64,000 nucleotides of DNA from Baylisascaris procyonis. Its lineage: Eukaryota; Nematoda; Chromadorea; Rhabditida; Ascarididae. The translations under genes were made by a program, and so were the position numbers. Positions within the stretch are counted from its first letter, which is position 1. Each line of letters starts with the position of its first letter. Below, one piece after another: positions 1 through 11,599 of this stretch. The notes under the pieces were generated by a model that searched no databases, was not told the origin of the DNA, and worked only from the letters and a program-made list of their open reading frames with translations. The stretch spans positions 2,356,001-2,420,000 of the forward strand of contig JAZARR010000146.1 of the NCBI GenBank assembly GCA_037389465.1, written 5' to 3'.

Positions 1-3000
1 TGATCAGGGAACATTCTGGCCCTACTACTACTGTGAACTAGGTTATCAAAGTCCACTAACATCACATATCAGTAAGACGGTAGCACATACTCCAGTCTAC
101 GAGGAGAGTACATAACTAATCAACTTTTGATAAGAGTTAAAGCAGCAGTGAAAACTCATTAGCGATGTTCCACACAGCAGAAATAAATCAGTTCCGGAAT
201 ACCGAATAAGGTCAGTGCAACAAAGTTGCCCATGATGAAGAACTAGCACCATTTGCAGCAACAAATGCCCGGAGAAATTTCTTATGTAGGGGCTTTAGAG
301 ACCCTTTGCCATTTCTGGGGATCTTTCGCAGGTGAAACACTGCCGAACATTCGTCGGAGGTATAAACGTTGGGGATTTTGAATGTTTGAAGAAGCTGAGC
401 ATGATAAATGATCGAAGGACCTCGCATGCGAAAGCTCAGTAGCGTTCAGAAACTTTGCATACGAAAGCTTTGAGAAGCCTTCGAATGTGACAGATCCGGG
501 AAGCCTCCGCATATTCTGGAAACCCCGCATGTGAACGTTCAGTAAGTGCTTGAGAAGTGGCATATGCGAAGTCTCTCGTGCACTACGAAGGCAATTTTTC
601 GGGATTATGTGCGAAAGTGTCTTTTTTCTGGACCATGGGATCGAGAGACAATACGTGTTTCATTTCCAATTCGTCTGGATGGGTGACATACAGGATTTCA
701 CTGAATGCAGGAGCTAGCTTCTACTCATGTGGCAGACTACAACTGCGTCAAGCGCTAACTGCAGACTCACAGTGCAAATGACATCTTCAATTTGAGGTTC
801 CATAGTAGCTCAAGACAGACGTTCATACTACTACCAGTCATGTATCAAGAAACCTCTTTTACATCATTCTACAGTTTCCCTTAATGGAATGCATCACTAC
901 TGTTGCATACTAAGCAAAAATGGTACCATAACGATAAGACAACAACTGTTACAGCCACAGCAAATTACAAATGAACCTCTCACCTTCCCCCTTCAAAAAA
1001 AAACCTTGATACTCAATGCTCGATGAGCAGCGCTTACACGGTCTTCTACACCTCGCCTTCCACGATCAGAAATGGCCGTTTGAAAGACTGCTCGGCTACG
1101 GCCTGAACTTGATATAAAATACAACTCAACCTCAAACAAACGAATTAAAGGTGAGGAAATAAAGATTCTTTATTCGCCACTTCCACTGAAAAAAAAAACT
1201 TCATTTTTGCTTCCTTTCTGCACAGTTAGCTCAAAAAAAAATAAATCAAACACCCAAATCCATCGAAGTGTCTTCGCATGCGAATCCATTCGTTACACTT
1301 TCGATGCAAGCTTTTTTTTTGCGCCACTAAGAAATGTATCAAAAATTCTCACCGCCGAAAGAAAACATATATTCCAAAGAAGCGACCATTTTATAATTAA
1401 GATTAAAGAAAAAAAAAACTGTAGCAAATTTCACTGGATCATAAATCTAGTGATTGGGAAAGGGCGATTTGTCTGAAATAGAGTGAGAACAGAAAAAGTT
1501 TATGAATCGAGCACATTTTTTCTATCAAACAAGCACTCAAAATCGACAGTTATTGACAACTGTGGCTATTTTATTAATTAGTGCAGCAACAGGAAACAAC
1601 AGTTTCCAAGAAATGATCTTCACAAAAATGATAAAGTATATTCAATATTCTCAAAAAATCCAAACTTTTAACACCGTTAATTCAACAAAACTATGAACGC
1701 ATCACTAAATAGAACAAATCAACATTAGAACTTTTTATGCGATGTGAACATGATTCTGTGAATTGCATCAAAAGGATGCAACTCATTTCACTGGATCCAT
1801 TGAATGAATTCTTTCGATTATACATAATTGATCCCAAGAAATGCCTATAATACCTACCAGTAACAACCGAAAGAAAAGAAATATATTTAATAGACATTTT
1901 TGAAATTAAAGGAATCAAGAGTTCAGGGAAGAGAAATTCAATATGTTCGATGTTCACGCGAGAACAATAGTGGTCTATTATGTGAGAATATTTTCTTTCT
2001 TTTTTTCATTAACGGATAAACAGTCCATTTAACTATATATGTACTGCAATAATTCCTTCGAAAAAAATTGCAAAAACGAAACGATATTCTCGCTTATCGT
2101 TGCGAAAAAGTGATCTAGGCTCAGAACCTTGAAAATTGCGACTCTGCAACAAGACTCAACGCCTATTAGTTTCGAATACAAATGTAGTATCCCCTACATA
2201 TTTGGCGAGCAAGAAGAAAATCGATGTTCCTCAACTTTCTGAAACCCTCAAATCATAATAAAACTGGCAATAACGCAGGCATTCGCAGTCCTCAAATTTC
2301 TGACCTTCAAAACAACTCATTTCGGGTGCTAACACCTCAGATGAGCCCCACTGTAAAGGAAACCATTTAACTAGCTGCTTTTCTTGCTTGATTTATTTCG
2401 ATGTTTAGTGGATTGATACATATGAATAAATGAGTCTTCCAATCATACGAATGTCACCCGATATTGCAGCGCTGCTTGTCCCATCAAATCGGATAAGCCT
2501 ATTCTTCATCTCGATATCCGCTGAGAACGGAAATGAAATATCAACACGTCAACCCTGCATTCGAAAAGCAGAAGAAACTTAGGCGGCTTTGATCGAAGTA
2601 ATTTGGAAGAACTCAAACAGCATCTAAAAAATGCGACAAACAACGAAATAATAGGACTTTTCGATGAGGAACATAAGCTGGGTGTGGAGCTCCGTCACAT
2701 TAGTGTTTTTGCTCAGAATTTTGGATGTTTCTATCGAACTTTATCAAATTTATAGAACTATAGAATTTGGCCATCTACTTTTTCTGGTTTCTTGTAGTTT
2801 TTTTGCAGACAACCAAAGGCCGACTTTCAGCGAATGCCTTCGGTCGCTCATCTATTGTCGTCTTTCCATCCACTGTCGGGGTAAAAAGTTGGAAATCAAA
2901 AGATTGGTACAGGTGTCAAATTTCTCGCCGCAGCAGCATGGTCGGGAGTAGCACACTCGTTTTACTCGTTTTGCGGAATTTTGGCCTTCAAACTGTTAAA

Positions 3001-3767
3001 TTGCAATAGCATGTGGTGAACATCTGATCCCCCTATATCCTCGCGCGTTATGCACAATGATTTGCGGCAAGGTGGTCAATTGCAGCACGCAGTGGTCGGC
3101 TTTTTTGAAGGCGAGATCATTTCGTTCAACTAGCATATTCATAACTACCTTTATGCAAGTTTGTGCAGCTTACTTTCATGCTTAACTCGCCCACGTATTG
3201 TCGACTGCTCATGTCACAGGCCAATTAAATTAACAAGGTTTAAGTAGATCGGTTGAGTTATTTCAATGTACGTGTACCTACGAGGGCGAACATATGAACG
3301 CTAATCCCTATGCAAATTTTGCGCGCTTTGCATTCCATTTTTCTATTAGATTTTGCGCTCGCCTACTGGCACATGTTTTTCCATAGCATGTAAGTGAAAC
3401 TTCATTATCTAACACTCCTTTTCCAAGAAATATTTACTTGCTTATTTATCTCCTGAATATGAAGTCCAAATGCAGCGAATGATGTACTATGTTAAAGCGC
3501 AGAAGAATGTTGTATAGGAGAGGATTCAACCAAGGAAGGTGGAAAGACGATGGTCAGGGAAGAAGAATGATGGATGAGGTTTTATGTTTTCCAAAGGTGT
3601 ATAAGGGTCCATAATTTAAACATTCGTATACTACTGACAAATAGAAAGGGAGATTCAAATAAGGACGTATGAAACCACATTAATAAGCTGTCCACACCAT
3701 ATCAGCGAGCCAATCTAGAATTCCCTTCCACGTTGTGGCAACAATTTTGAAATATTTTTCATTGAAA
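1..3767. other. No supported gene; degenerate repeat at 424-580
   Basis: Only short open frames without convincing splice sites are present. At 424-580 a motif GCATRYGAA recurs at irregular 18-33 bp spacing. The remainder is AT-rich with homopolymer A runs. I see no RNA gene. Confidence 0.5.
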
Positions 3768-4153
3768 ATGAAGCATTTATACCTTGTTTTGGTCGCCGTG
3801 AGCATCTTGGATTTTTACTTGTGTCGAAGAACTTTTTTCATACTTAACTAAAAAAGAGATTTTCCGATTTCGTTCACAATACATTATACTTATGTTGTTA
3901 CTACTGTGATAGAGCTGATGATTTTTTCTTTTTGTATAAATCGACACACGAAATTCGAATATTTAGTTTTTCTCTCAAGTAGAAATAAACTGCTCATTTA
4001 GAATAAGATAAGCTCATAATTGCAAAGAGGAAGCCATCCATAGTCTTTCAATGGCCGCTGAAAATTTTACCTCAGCAATCTTCCTCACTAAAGAAGTGGG
4101 CCAGCCTAACGTCACAGCAAGTCAGCAAACAGTCCCTAAGGGAAGAATACTAA
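3768..4153 (+). CDS. Possible two-exon small secreted peptide gene
   Basis: ATG at 3768 opens MKHLYLVLVA, then a donor GCC|GTGAGC (exon end 3797). After an acceptor TTTTACCTCAG at 4075 the in-phase frame reads QSSSLKKWASLTSQQVSK and stops at TAA 4151-4153. The product would be 35 residues with a short signal-like N-terminus. An AATAAA-type signal lies near 4238. The whole model rests on splice-site matches and could be chance. Confidence 0.2.
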
Positions 4154-7100
4154 GGTTTAGAAAAGCCGATGAACTCTAGAAAAAAAAAGCTCACGTCGAT
4201 GAATTCAAAGATCTTAAAGAGCCGACGAATGTGTAAAAAATAAAACAATAGAGACGGTACTTCGTTTGGCAATTGAACTATGCAAAGTAATTGGCACCGA
4301 AGAAACAACTATTTACAAAGCGTTTCGTCGTGGACGCTTATCACACTCATCAAGCTATGTTTCAAAGCTGCATAAATCCCATGTACTTGAAGATGGAAGA
4401 AAGCAGTGACAAGACACATCTCTTTTTCCCTTGCAAGTAATAAAATAAAAAGGACCTTATACCACAAGAAATCCAAATAAAATACGAATTCAGATGAAAG
4501 TGCTGCCTAATAAACGAATAGGAAAGATAAGGGATACAATGTGGACAATGATTTTCATATTCCACTTTGCACAGGGCTGAATTAAAGCTGCAGTTAAAGA
4601 TTAAAGCTTTATTTATATTTGCAAGAAACTAAAAGTAGTCAACCATCGAGAACGTCAACAGCACGCTGGATGAAGTAAAACAAACTCCATTTTGAAATTT
4701 TTCAAAGCGACATAAACGAATCGAACGCCGTATTTTGTGAAGAGGCCGTTAACGTTTGTCGCATCATCGTAAGAAATCAAAAAACGTTTGAATAATACAC
4801 TCTAAAAATATGAAAAATAGAAAAGAAAAGGAAAGCGTCCCATGAGAAAAAAATAATCGGTAATCCTAGAAACAACAATTTCAAAAAAAGATATTAAAAA
4901 TATCAAAGATTTTATCACAAGTATATCAAAAAATACAGCAAACAACGGAGCAATGTGCAGTGCAAACGCCACTGGAACGATGCTCAGGAAAATTTGTGAC
5001 TAAAGAAGCTAGTAATGGACTGGAGTCAGAAGCGTCGACTGTGTAAAATGTCAGAAGAAGATCCAAACGGTCCGCCTTAACAGACAGCGATGCGTTGAAT
5101 GCGCCCGGCGATTTCACCCAACCTCGATCCTCACCATGAAATCACTCTTGCAGGAGATAAAGATTCGAGGACTCAGAAGACGTCACAGATGGATAATCTG
5201 ACAGGAGTAGCTGCAACATCACCACGGCGGTCCTCGTGGAGAAGAGGACCTTCAGAATGCCGAGGCAGACTGCCTATCGAAAATACATCAAAGTCAACAA
5301 CGAAAGATGTGACTGTGTTGCTTCGATTTTTAAAAAATTCATAAAGTGGCAGCAATAAATAGGAATATTTTGACGTTCATGAATCGCTTGAGGGTTCAGT
5401 CGGCAACGATGGGGAAAAAGACATTGTGCGATGTCGCGTGGAGGGACGTGAAAGTAGTTGGCGTTGAGAGGCTCACGTAAATTTTCAATCAGCGGATTGA
5501 CGAACTGCCTTAGACAACTCACGTGGAAGACCTGAATTTCAAGGAAGCGACGTGAAAAGAACGAACTCTGCTTTCTCCACTCAACAATTTTTCCTGAACT
5601 TTATTTCTGAGTTTCCCATTTTAGTCCCCTTCCCCAAGCAAAGTCCTTATCCCCCATTTGGTAACGATCGCGAGCATGTGCAATTTTTCTCCTCCTGCAT
5701 CCACACCAACTGTTATCGATTGCTGTTATTAATGGAATGAAGTTGCATGAAATGTGATTTGTACAGATGAAAAAAGGTCAACGTCATACACGTGACGGAT
5801 CCTATTAAGAGGATTTCAAATGGAAATCGAAAGTTTGGTCGGTTTTTACCGATCGGAAAATATTGTTTAGTCGGTTTTCCGGGCAGAAATTTGGTTTTAG
5901 CAGATGTCGTCGGTCATTAACTAACCGAAATCTTCGAAATGCTTGCCAATTCAACCGACTTCTGGTTGTCGGCAACAATGTCAACATCAACAATTCATAT
6001 ATAGCAGCAAAAGGGTTCGAGAAATGGGGACAGGACGTGAAGGAAAGGACGAAATGAAGGAGCACCAAAAGTGATTGACGTGTTCATGCACTAAATACGT
6101 ACCCTTTTTTCTCATATATGAGGCATGTGTTTGTGCAAGCTGCAAATGAAAAGAAACAGCGTAATGAAGCGTATAAGAGGCGCAGCCCTAAATGAGAAAA
6201 GCTGCACGGCTAACAGCAGCACGAATGAGTCCACCGAAGGGCACAACGTTCAACTTATGTAAGCGGTCTATAGTAGAGCCCTCATTAAAGCAATCAACGC
6301 ATCTCCTAAATCCTAACAGACACACACACACACACACAACAACGCAAAATCGATTATCGTTTTCTTTTTTAAGTCTTACTTTATAACCTCTAACCTCGTG
6401 ATTCTACAATCCTAAATTTTATATCCTGCAAGCATATATCACATTTTCCTATCTCATTAGTAACACTTTGTCTAATTAGTTCGCATCCATAAGACCGCTG
6501 ATATTCGCATCAAAATTGTTAGCTAATGTTTTCAAACTTGTCAACTCACGTACCTCCTATCGTCCGAAAATATCTTCATGAAACCTGATGCATTGCTCCT
6601 TTAGAAAGATTACTTTGGTGGTATACATGAAATGCGATTTTGGAGGTTCAAAAATGGGAACATTTTTCAAGAAATTGCGGAAATATAAGTTGAACATACG
6701 GATATAATGCTGTGCAAATAGCACAAGAGTATAATGCTGTGCAAATAGCATAGCATTATACTCTTGGAAAGGAACTAGATCGTGAATGCTAAAATAACTT
6801 CTTAAATAAGCGCCATAGAAGTACAATGCCATCCGGCCTATAAATCAAATTATATCTTCTGAGTTCTATGAACAGTTTTATCGGCAATCTTCATTTCCTT
6901 TGTTTTCTAGTAGTTCAACTATCATCCATATGCTACATCTCAGAACGAAAGTCACTCTTCAGCCACTTTCCTATCAATAAGAATGCAATATGCTTCGAAC
7001 ATTTTTGAAAAAAATTTTTTAAGAGATTTTACGAAAAACACAATAGCTGCATTGCGGAAAAATTTGTTCAGATGCAGATTTCGTAAATCAACGGTAAAAA

Positions 7101-8181
7101 ATAAACTTTCTTCGTACGATGTTCACGGAGGCTCTTATTCTTTAGAAACTTACGCGAATCAGATAAATGCAAAAAAAGAGACTGATTACTATAGATATCT
7201 TTTAATCGGGCAGAAACTATGGAAAAAATAGCCCAGCTAGTTAAAAAATTGAAATGAGATAAAAGCCACGTTTAATTATTAAATCGTTATTGAGGCAGAA
7301 TATATAGCGATATTATATAGCGACATATATGTCATCGCTTCTTTTAAACAAGTTGCAGAGAGATAAAAAGCGGGAAGAAAAGAAATAAAGTAAACAAAAC
7401 AAATTGCCGTTTTCTCCTTCGTTTCAGTAGGAAAAAAAAACGAAGATGTTCAGCGAAACAAACAGAGTGAGGCACTTGTAGAAGAATGCAGATGAGATAC
7501 GCTTTACAAATAACCTTAGGGAACACAAGCTGTTTTTTATGAAGCATTCAGGAAATTCCCCTCTTTAAAGAGCTGATGAATGGATTGATCCCCCTATCAG
7601 GGAAGATCGACTGTCAGACGACTGGCTAGAAAGTCGAAGTAACGGATGCTCTCAAAAGAGATGTTCATCTATACCATATTTCAACAGTAAATAAAAAGCC
7701 ACTTCAACGTGTTTATTTTCGCATTTACTTGTCGTTTAGCCATTTACAAAGCAGCTAAATGAATACTGGAAAGACGCTCAAGTGAATAATCAAATATTGA
7801 TGCATAATCAATATCCATTAAGTACTCATATAGAAGGTCGAAGAAAAAACCATTGCATAGAAAGGAAAAAACCACTCCAGCGTAAGAAAAAAAAATCTCA
7901 GAGAGCATTTAATTTGCGCATAGGAATGCACCAAATAATGCCCACTTGATCATATTAAGACAAGAGTAATGCGCGGCATAGTGAATCTTTTTGCATAAAG
8001 ACAGCAAAGAGAAGAAAAAATTCCACATTTTTTTCATTGGCCGTTAAAATAGTTATTAAAATATCGCAACATGAAAATTACATGACTGTACCTCTTCTCA
8101 GTACAGCTCAGCAACAAAATCATTCCCTTGAATTTACAAGCTGGAATGAAAAATCTGCGAAAATTTCTTCCGTTTTAATTA
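4154..8181. other. No supported gene
   Basis: AT-rich DNA with short random frames, a small CA run near 6320-6338, and the repeat cluster at 6703-6766. Nothing else stands out. Confidence 0.5.
6703..6766. repeat. Direct repeat plus 15-bp inverted repeat cluster
   Basis: TATAATGCTGTGCAAATAGCA occurs, one base trimmed here or there, at 6703-6723 and 6730-6750. CAAGAGTATAATGCT (6724-6738) is perfectly inverted at 6752-6766 around a 13-base loop. It is a compact local rearrangement with no coding context. Confidence 0.6.
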
Positions 8182-8721
8182 GAATTTCAGATTCAAATAT
8201 CGAGATCCGACAGTGTGTGTATTCTCCTTTAAACAAACTGACATAGTCCACCTTCCATTATTTATGTATTTCAAATTTTCACTCAGCCATTCTAGTGACA
8301 AAGTTTGCTTAATGAAAAGACTGTATAAAAGATTCAATAAAAGTGCAACAATTATGTTGAAAAGTTCATGTTTTTTCCCCATGCTGGAAAGTGAAACACA
8401 GTTAGTCGCCTCGTAGCAGACAACTGTAATTTGCGAGCGGTAATAGTGTAAATAAGAGGAGAGAGACTCAAATGCAGATACTACATCAGGAGTGGCGATA
8501 TTTTTTTTACGATTATAGAAATTCGTAGGAAATGGCGAACGATGGTGAAACAACGCATCGAAAATATCCCTACACTTTTCAAGAAATGAAAAACAACATA
8601 AACAATGCGTTCGAAATACGATGGATTCATCAATAGGTGCATTAATTTCATTTGAGCGATCATGAAGATGGTAGCCGCTAATCGCCGCATAATCACGCAT
8701 ACAATCGATGACAATACGCAT
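8182..8721 (-). CDS. Unidentified 180-codon open reading frame
   Basis: An uninterrupted frame runs from ATG (8721) to TAA. The N-terminal part has mixed composition with several Cys and His residues (RTHCLCCFSFLEKCRDIF). A hydrophobic stretch follows (NIIVALLLNLLYSLF). Length is notable for AT-rich DNA, but a second frame is also open over 8481-8726, and no family is recognised. It could be an exon read past its donor, or chance. No promoter or AATAAA was tied to it. Confidence 0.25.
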
Positions 8722-9871
8722 CGCAAATGAAACGAAAAAAAATTTTTTAGTGGGAAATTGCTAAGAATGGAACGTTTTAGCGGATGTTAATGTCTAATCT
8801 CTAATTATACTTTTACCTATACCGATTGGCTTAATTTAGTGGCCGAGTGTTTAAATTCTAATAAGACCTGAACATTAATTCATACAGAGACAGAGTTCGC
8901 GCTTACCAACCAAAAGCTATAAAAGATAGCCACTCAACGCTACTATGATAGAGTAAGATGGATCTGCCAAAACTGACAGTGCCAAATAAAAACTTGAGCT
9001 TATATTTGAATGTTATGGACTTTGGTGTTCAACAATTAAAACTGAAATAAAGTAAGTGGGCAAGAAATCAGAATTCAACTTCGAATGAATGAATTTATAG
9101 AGTTGCTCGTTTTCATCGCTTGATAGTCACACGTGTGCATAAAGCAGTTTTTAAATTTTGTTGGCAAAACAGGAATAAAAGAAGCCCTTGACTAAAACCT
9201 TATCAAACCTGCAAATTCTTGAAGTGTTAACTGTACGATGCATCCGGGTAAGCGCTAGCTGAAGACACAAATGACCTGTGATCAGAGTGACACTCAAACA
9301 GAACTTCAATCATCACTCTTTAGAATTCAGGAAACTGAACAAACAATTGGTCAAATGAACTCAAAAGAAACAGACAAAAATAGTTTCACAAGAAGTTGAA
9401 TTTGTTGGTTGGCTCACGAACAAACAAACAGACACATATAACTTTCAGTCACTAATGAGTAATGCGAATTCGTCAAAATTGGTGGGCAATTAAATAAATC
9501 AATAGCATCTTAAGATAACGAAATCTGTTTCCTAGAAGGCGATGGATTTCTGGCGGATGCCGAACACTCGACATTTTTACATGAACTATCGACCAAAGAA
9601 AACGCTGTCGATCAACGCCAAATTCTTCCTAGCTACCAACGAAATCAGGAAAGAGGTCTAATTACAACAATCTAGGCAAGTCAGCTCGTTCAGACATTTA
9701 TACTATGCTGCAAATTTTTTTACAGAGTTAATAAGGTAAGCACTGATGCGAGCACTTACAACGAAAGCTGCATTCAAATGACGAACTTATATAGTCTATG
9801 GAGGTAAAACCCTTATGGGGAGTGTTTATCTTTGAAGAGAACGAAATCTTTATAACATCAAGGGAGAGTTT

Positions 9872-10229
9872 GATGGTCATTGAAAATGCTTGTATCTTTC
9901 TAATGCTTCTTGCGCAATCCATTCAGACGAACGCTAACAACTCCCCCTTCCTCCTCCCCCAACCCTCACTCTCTTTACTACCTCTCTTTCTTGTGTCGCT
10001 GAATGCACTGTCCAGTACCGACGACGATAAAAGAGAAGTGTTATCTGAATATTCCAAGATCTCAAATGCTGCCACTCAACAGACTGAGAGGATATATTTA
10101 TCACTGTACGCAAAAAGACGGATAGTCTTCCCTATGGCCGGACGCTGTCAAATGTACAACAGCTCCCCGACGAAGTTTTGTAGGATTTATAGAGGTAAGT
10201 CGGCGATCACAGAACAAAACAGCGAGTAA
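9872..10229 (+). CDS. Possible secreted precursor, first or internal exon
   Basis: The frame is open from upstream (9798) to 10229. From the ATG at 9872 it begins with a signal-peptide-like stretch (MVIENACIFLMLLAQSIQTN), then a Pro/Leu-rich segment, an acidic TDDDKREVLSEYSK, a basic AKRR, and a Cys pair with ten residues between (AGRC to KFC) followed by RIYRG. A strong donor, AGAG|GTAAGT, lies at 10194/10195. A long pyrimidine tract ending CTGTCCAG at 10015 could instead be an acceptor, making 10016-10194 an internal exon (phase 2 to 1). A neuropeptide or small secreted protein is inference. The reading frame itself is directly visible. Confidence 0.35.
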
Positions 10230-11205
10230 AAATAACAGCTTGTAATAAGTAAATGAAGAGATGCTAGTGAACACTGCGAATAATAGTAATACGAGGAAAA
10301 AAACTTTAAAAAACCCTCGAATGCAAATTTTACATGAGTTCTGCGTCATTTTCAATGTGTCACAGATGCACAACTTTCAACTCAAAATCAAGACGTGGAA
10401 AACGTTTGAAACAGTTCTCATAGGCGCATTTTTTGCATAGAAAAATACTTCAATTGAGTCCCACCATCGATCCTGCAGAAATAATGTTTCAAAATCAGTA
10501 AATTTTAACGTCTTTCATACGATACTGTGTTATAAAACTATTCGAAGTGCAGTAAAAAAGGATTCTACAAATGTTTATAGAGAAACAAGTTGCCAACATA
10601 TGATGCGAAAAAGGATAAAATTGAGACGCGTCAACAAAATGACTAAAAATAACACAAACGTCTTTCCTCACTGCAGCATCTTACACTGCGTATATATTCA
10701 ATTAGCACTTCTTCGCTTGGTACCTCTATCCGTGTCTATTATTTCATCAAAAACACCTTACCTTTCGAAAATTAGATAGTGCTTCCAGATGAGAAGAAAA
10801 AATCCAAATTTAATTGAACGCGTACACTGAAACAGTTGGAAAGCTCCTCAAGATTGACTTTCCAACACCAAAGACAAATAGTAAAATTAGAAGAAATATA
10901 AATCCCTAAGCTAAATAATGCGGCACTAACAATGATCAATTACAAATTTACACTGAAAAAAAAGTTAACCAAGAAGAGGTGATCAAATAAAAATTTCACT
11001 TCGTAAATTTTGCAGCTCGAAACGAACGGAAAATAAAGCGAATTGTAAGCCTACGATACATGCACACTCATAAAGTCAGCAGGAATAGACGGTGATCAAT
11101 ATTTCTATGACCTCATGTTGAGAATATATTGGATAAAGTCAACCGAAAATATATACGTGGAAAAACTCCATGTGACGCATCTTATGATTCCGATCGCATA
11201 TGCAG

Positions 11206-11444
11206 TCGATACAAGTGTACCTTGCCGATCTGCCTATGAAAAGATCGCAAAGCAAACGAAACAACGTGCTCTCGTCTTACAAACCGCCAAGAGACACGAA
11301 ACTCAAGATGCTCAATTTCTTAACATCACTGTTTACTTCAGGCTATATGGTCACTGTTGTTTCGCCCAATCACAAGTGCACGTGAAACGCGAAAATAATC
11401 AGCATCTGTCTCTAACGTTCAGCAAAAGCATTAAGCGCCGTTAA
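11206..11444 (+). CDS. Possible terminal exon of the plus-strand gene beginning near 9.87 kb
   Basis: After the acceptor GCATATGCAG two phases are open. The phase-1 frame, compatible with the donor at 10194, runs to TAA at 11442-11444 and contains PCRSAYEKIAKQTKQRALV. The phase-0 frame runs to TGA at 11383-11385 and contains VYLADLPMKRSQSKRNN and KPPRDTKLKMLNFL. AATAAA follows at 11468-11473. The correct phase needs transcript evidence. No family is recognised. Confidence 0.35.
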
Positions 11445-11467
11445 AATGGCCACTCTGTTGGTAAACT

Positions 11468-11473
11468 AATAAA
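11468..11473 (+). terminator. Polyadenylation signal AATAAA
   Basis: A canonical hexamer lies 24 bp after one possible stop codon and about 83 bp after the other of the plus-strand candidate exon. In AT-rich DNA the hexamer alone is weak evidence; its position is what supports it. Confidence 0.35.
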
Positions 11474-11599
11474 TGTAGAAACTACAAGAATGAACTCACG
11501 AAAATTGTTTTACTGTCATCAAGCGAGAACTCGACATCCAAGTGCACCTTTCATATTAAAAAATTTCGAATACAATCATATATGACTGTGACGCTTGTC

